Positions 62,097 to 64,000 of a stretch of 64,000 nt of DNA are shown here, piece after piece. The notes below the pieces were generated by a model, which was given only the letters and a program-made list of their open reading frames with translations, was not told the origin of the DNA and searched no databases. The DNA is from Planctomycetota bacterium (GTDB taxonomy: Bacteria; Planctomycetota; B15-G4), in NCBI GenBank assembly GCA_020638905.1, contig JACKHP010000012.1, forward strand, positions 1 to 64,000, given 5' to 3'. Position 1 is the first letter of the stretch; the number at the start of each line of letters is the position of its first letter. Made by a program: the position numbers and the translations under genes.

Positions 62097-63514
62097 GACG
62101 TCTCGTCGCGACGGGACGCGTCGCGCGCGCGACGCGCGCGTGTGGCGCGCTCGCGCTGCTCGCGGCCTGCGCGACCTGCGGCGACGGCGCGTCCGGCGCA
62201 CCGCCCGCGGATGTCGGATCGTCCGCGCCCGCGTCCGGCACGGCGCCCGCGTCCGACGGCGCGCCGGCCCCCGCGTCGGACGCGTTCGCGCCGCCCGGCG
62301 GCCCGCGAACGGCTCCGACATGGGACGCACCCGAGCGCGGTGACGACGCGACGCTGCGCGACCTGCTCTCGCGTCCCGCGCCGGCCTTCGCGTGGGACGG
62401 CGACGCGCAGCCGGTGCGCGGCCTCTTCCTCGCCGGAGAGCGCTACGAGGGACGTCCCACCCGCGCGTTCGCGCTCTACGCCACGCCCGGCAGCCTGGCG
62501 GGCGTGCCCGACGCGCCGGGTTCGCTGCCGGCGGTCCTGCTGCTGCACGGCGGCGGCGGACGGGCCGAGCCCGCGTGGGTCGAGCAGTGGGCCGCGCGCG
62601 GCTACGCGGCGCTCGCGCCCGACCTCGCGGGGCGCGGTCCCGACGACGAACGCCTGCCCGACGGCGGACCCGACCAGACGCCGCTCGACCGCTTCGGGCG
62701 CCTCGACCGTCCCGTGACCGAGCACTGGCACTGGCACGCGTGTGCGAACGCGCTGGCCGCGCTCGCGTGGCTGCGCGAGCGTCCCGAGGTGGACCCGGCG
62801 CGCTGCGCGGTGGTGGGCATCTCGTGGGGCGGCGCGCTGGCATGCGTCGTGGCCGGACTCGACGAGCGACTCGGCGCGGCGGTCACGATCTACGGCTGCG
62901 GCCTGCTGCCCGAGGGCGGCTTCCTCGAGCACACGTTCGCGCTGCTGCCGCCCGACTGGACCGCGCGCTGGACGGCGCTCTACGACCCGTCGCGCTTCCT
63001 GCCGTCGATGCGCGCGCCGCTGCTCTTCGTCGACGGCACGAACGACCCGATCTTCCCGCTCGACATCGTGCTGCGCAGCCGCGCGCTGGCGCCCGACGCC
63101 GCGCTGCTGCTCGTCCCCGGGCTCGAGCACGGACACGTGCAGGCGCGCGCGCTCGAGGACGTGCCGCGCTTCGTCGACGCCGCGCTGCGCGGCGCGCCGA
63201 GACTGCCGCGCGTTTCCGCGCCGTACGCGCTCGCGGACGGCACGCGCGTGGTCGACGTGCGCGCCGACGAGCGCGCGCCGCCCGCGTCCGCCGAGGTCGT
63301 CGAGTCGATCGGCGACGTGCCCCTCGCCGAGCGAGTCTGGACGTGCGGTGACGCGACGCTCGTGCCGTCCGGCGCGGGGACGTGGCGGGTGCGCGCCGAT
63401 CCCGCAGCGCCCGACGTGGAGCTCTGGTTCGTGACCGTGGTCGACGACGACGGCGGCCGCGCGAGCAGCGGCCTGGGCGGCCCGGCGGTCGCCGCGCTGC
63501 TCGGCGACGGCTAG
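62093..63514 (+). CDS. Lipoprotein alpha/beta hydrolase (dienelactone hydrolase/acyl-esterase type)
   Basis: 473 residues. Lipobox LAAC (Cys 26) followed by a Pro/Ala/Ser/Gly-rich linker to about residue 85. The hydrolase domain (about 115-370) has LLLHGGGG (oxyanion), GISWGG (nucleophilic Ser), VDGTNDPI (Asp) and GLEHGH (His), a complete triad of the DLH/acetyl-xylan-esterase-like class. A C-terminal beta-rich domain (about 375-473) is of unknown type. GTG at 62093 overlaps the ccoG stop, so it is the last coupled gene of the oxidase operon although no respiratory role is apparent. Substrate unknown. Confidence 0.82.
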   Translation: MRRLVATGRVARATRACGALALLAACATCGDGASGAPPADVGSSAPASGTAPASDGAPAPASDAFAPPGGPRTAPTWDAPERGDDATLRDLLSRPAPAFAWDGDAQPVRGLFLAGERYEGRPTRAFALYATPGSLAGVPDAPGSLPAVLLLHGGGGRAEPAWVEQWAARGYAALAPDLAGRGPDDERLPDGGPDQTPLDRFGRLDRPVTEHWHWHACANALAALAWLRERPEVDPARCAVVGISWGGALACVVAGLDERLGAAVTIYGCGLLPEGGFLEHTFALLPPDWTARWTALYDPSRFLPSMRAPLLFVDGTNDPIFPLDIVLRSRALAPDAALLLVPGLEHGHVQARALEDVPRFVDAALRGAPRLPRVSAPYALADGTRVVDVRADERAPPASAEVVESIGDVPLAERVWTCGDATLVPSGAGTWRVRADPAAPDVELWFVTVVDDDGGRASSGLGGPAVAALLGDG

Positions 63515-63635
63515 GAAGCGCGCGTCCGGCTCGGGTACGGTATGCCGCACCCGCCCGAGGCCGCGCGGCGTGCCGGGCACGTCCGCGCGACCGCGCCGTC
63601 GTCGAACGCCACCACGTCCCGCCGGATCGCCCGTC

Positions 63636-64000
63636 ATGACCGAGTCGACCGAGCCCGCGTCCGTCCCCTCGCCGCAGGACAAGCGCGGCACTGGCCTCGG
63701 ACTGGCCCTGGGCCTGTTCCTCTCGATGCTGCTCGCGGCGGCGCTCGTCATCCCCGCGGCGAAGGCCGGCATCACGCCCGGCGTGAGTCCGCTCGTCGTG
63801 CTGCTCGGCTGGGTGCTCTTCGGCGGCGCGATGGGGACGAAGCTCAAGCGCTTCCTGGCCATCAGCCAGGTCACCGGCTCGGCCGGCGCCGCGGTCACCG
63901 CGGGCGTCGTCTTCACCGCGCCGATCCTGCAGATCGTGGCGCGCAACCAGGGGCTCCCTGTGCCGCCGGTCGACGTGCCGGTGCTCATCCTCGCAGGCCT
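63636..64000 (+). CDS. Polytopic membrane protein, possibly an OPT-family transporter (partial)
   Basis: 121 residues are visible before the window ends. A hydrophilic N-terminus (about 1-20) is followed by three hydrophobic helices. GITPGVSPLVVLLGWVLFG and AISQVTGSAGAAVTAGVVF resemble the N-terminal helices of OPT/oligopeptide-like transporters, but the match is based on a short stretch and other secondary transporters are possible. ATG at 63636 has a weak upstream region (GCCGGATCGCCCGTC). It lies 121 nt after the hydrolase gene, with a partial inverted repeat between. Confidence 0.55.
   Translation, partial: MTESTEPASVPSPQDKRGTGLGLALGLFLSMLLAAALVIPAAKAGITPGVSPLVVLLGWVLFGGAMGTKLKRFLAISQVTGSAGAAVTAGVVFTAPILQIVARNQGLPVPPVDVPVLILAG

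Overview
This window is GC-rich DNA (about 70% G+C by eye) from a Gram-negative bacterium. It is gene-dense, with many 4-bp GTGA/ATGA stop-start overlaps. The gene content fits a marine or environmental Planctomycetota: lipoproteins with lipoboxes, a sialate O-acetylesterase, a sulfatase-like lipoprotein behind an ECF sigma/anti-sigma pair, large secreted proteins of unknown function, a cbb3-type oxidase and glycolate oxidase. The phylum is an inference from gene content, not from a marker gene. No rRNA, tRNA, CRISPR array, transposase or phage gene was seen.

Layout. 1-8070: a Tat-exported class V aminotransferase (cut by the left edge), a DUF1801 protein, a secreted triple-domain peptidyl-prolyl isomerase, a secreted LTD/endonuclease-phosphatase nuclease, a carboxypeptidase-regulatory-repeat protein and a coupled methyltransferase. 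8160-15150: a Wzt-like ABC ATPase with a convergent methyltransferase, a lipoprotein/membrane protein/lipoprotein trio, an MBL-fold hydrolase lacking one usual zinc ligand, a secreted protein and a cupin. 15180-26720: GNAT acetyltransferase coupled to sialate O-acetylesterase, an apparent TIGR03546-TIGR03545-type fusion with a coiled-coil partner, an M3 peptidase, an ECF sigma/anti-sigma/sulfatase-like operon and a DmeF-type metal exporter. 26727-38230: a translationally coupled glcD-glcE-glcF-radical SAM operon with an upstream phosphatase, a molybdopterin oxidoreductase, a membrane glycosyltransferase carrying a hexanucleotide repeat, and a B12-binding radical SAM enzyme. 38229-48700: a 721-residue secreted protein followed by a 68-nt hairpin, a gene-poor 0.7-kb stretch, an SbcCD-like pair whose ATPase frame is broken repeatedly in one 0.7-kb segment, and divergently a MoxR ATPase with a VWA partner. 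48758-53160: a nitroreductase and four LPP20-type lipoproteins. 53239-64000: a lipid-kinase-like protein, then a compact respiratory operon (di-heme cytochrome c, CcoN, CcoO, two tiny membrane proteins, CcoI, a SafE-like protein, CcoG) running on into a lipoprotein hydrolase, and the start of a membrane transporter.

How the genes work together. The clearest functional unit is the cbb3-type oxidase with its copper-delivery and Fe-S assembly genes. GlcDEF would feed electrons from glycolate into respiration. The sigma/anti-sigma pair probably controls the downstream sulfatase-like lipoprotein. The LPP20 cluster and the TIGR03546/03545-type fusion look like envelope systems of unknown function and are the best places to look for undescribed biology.
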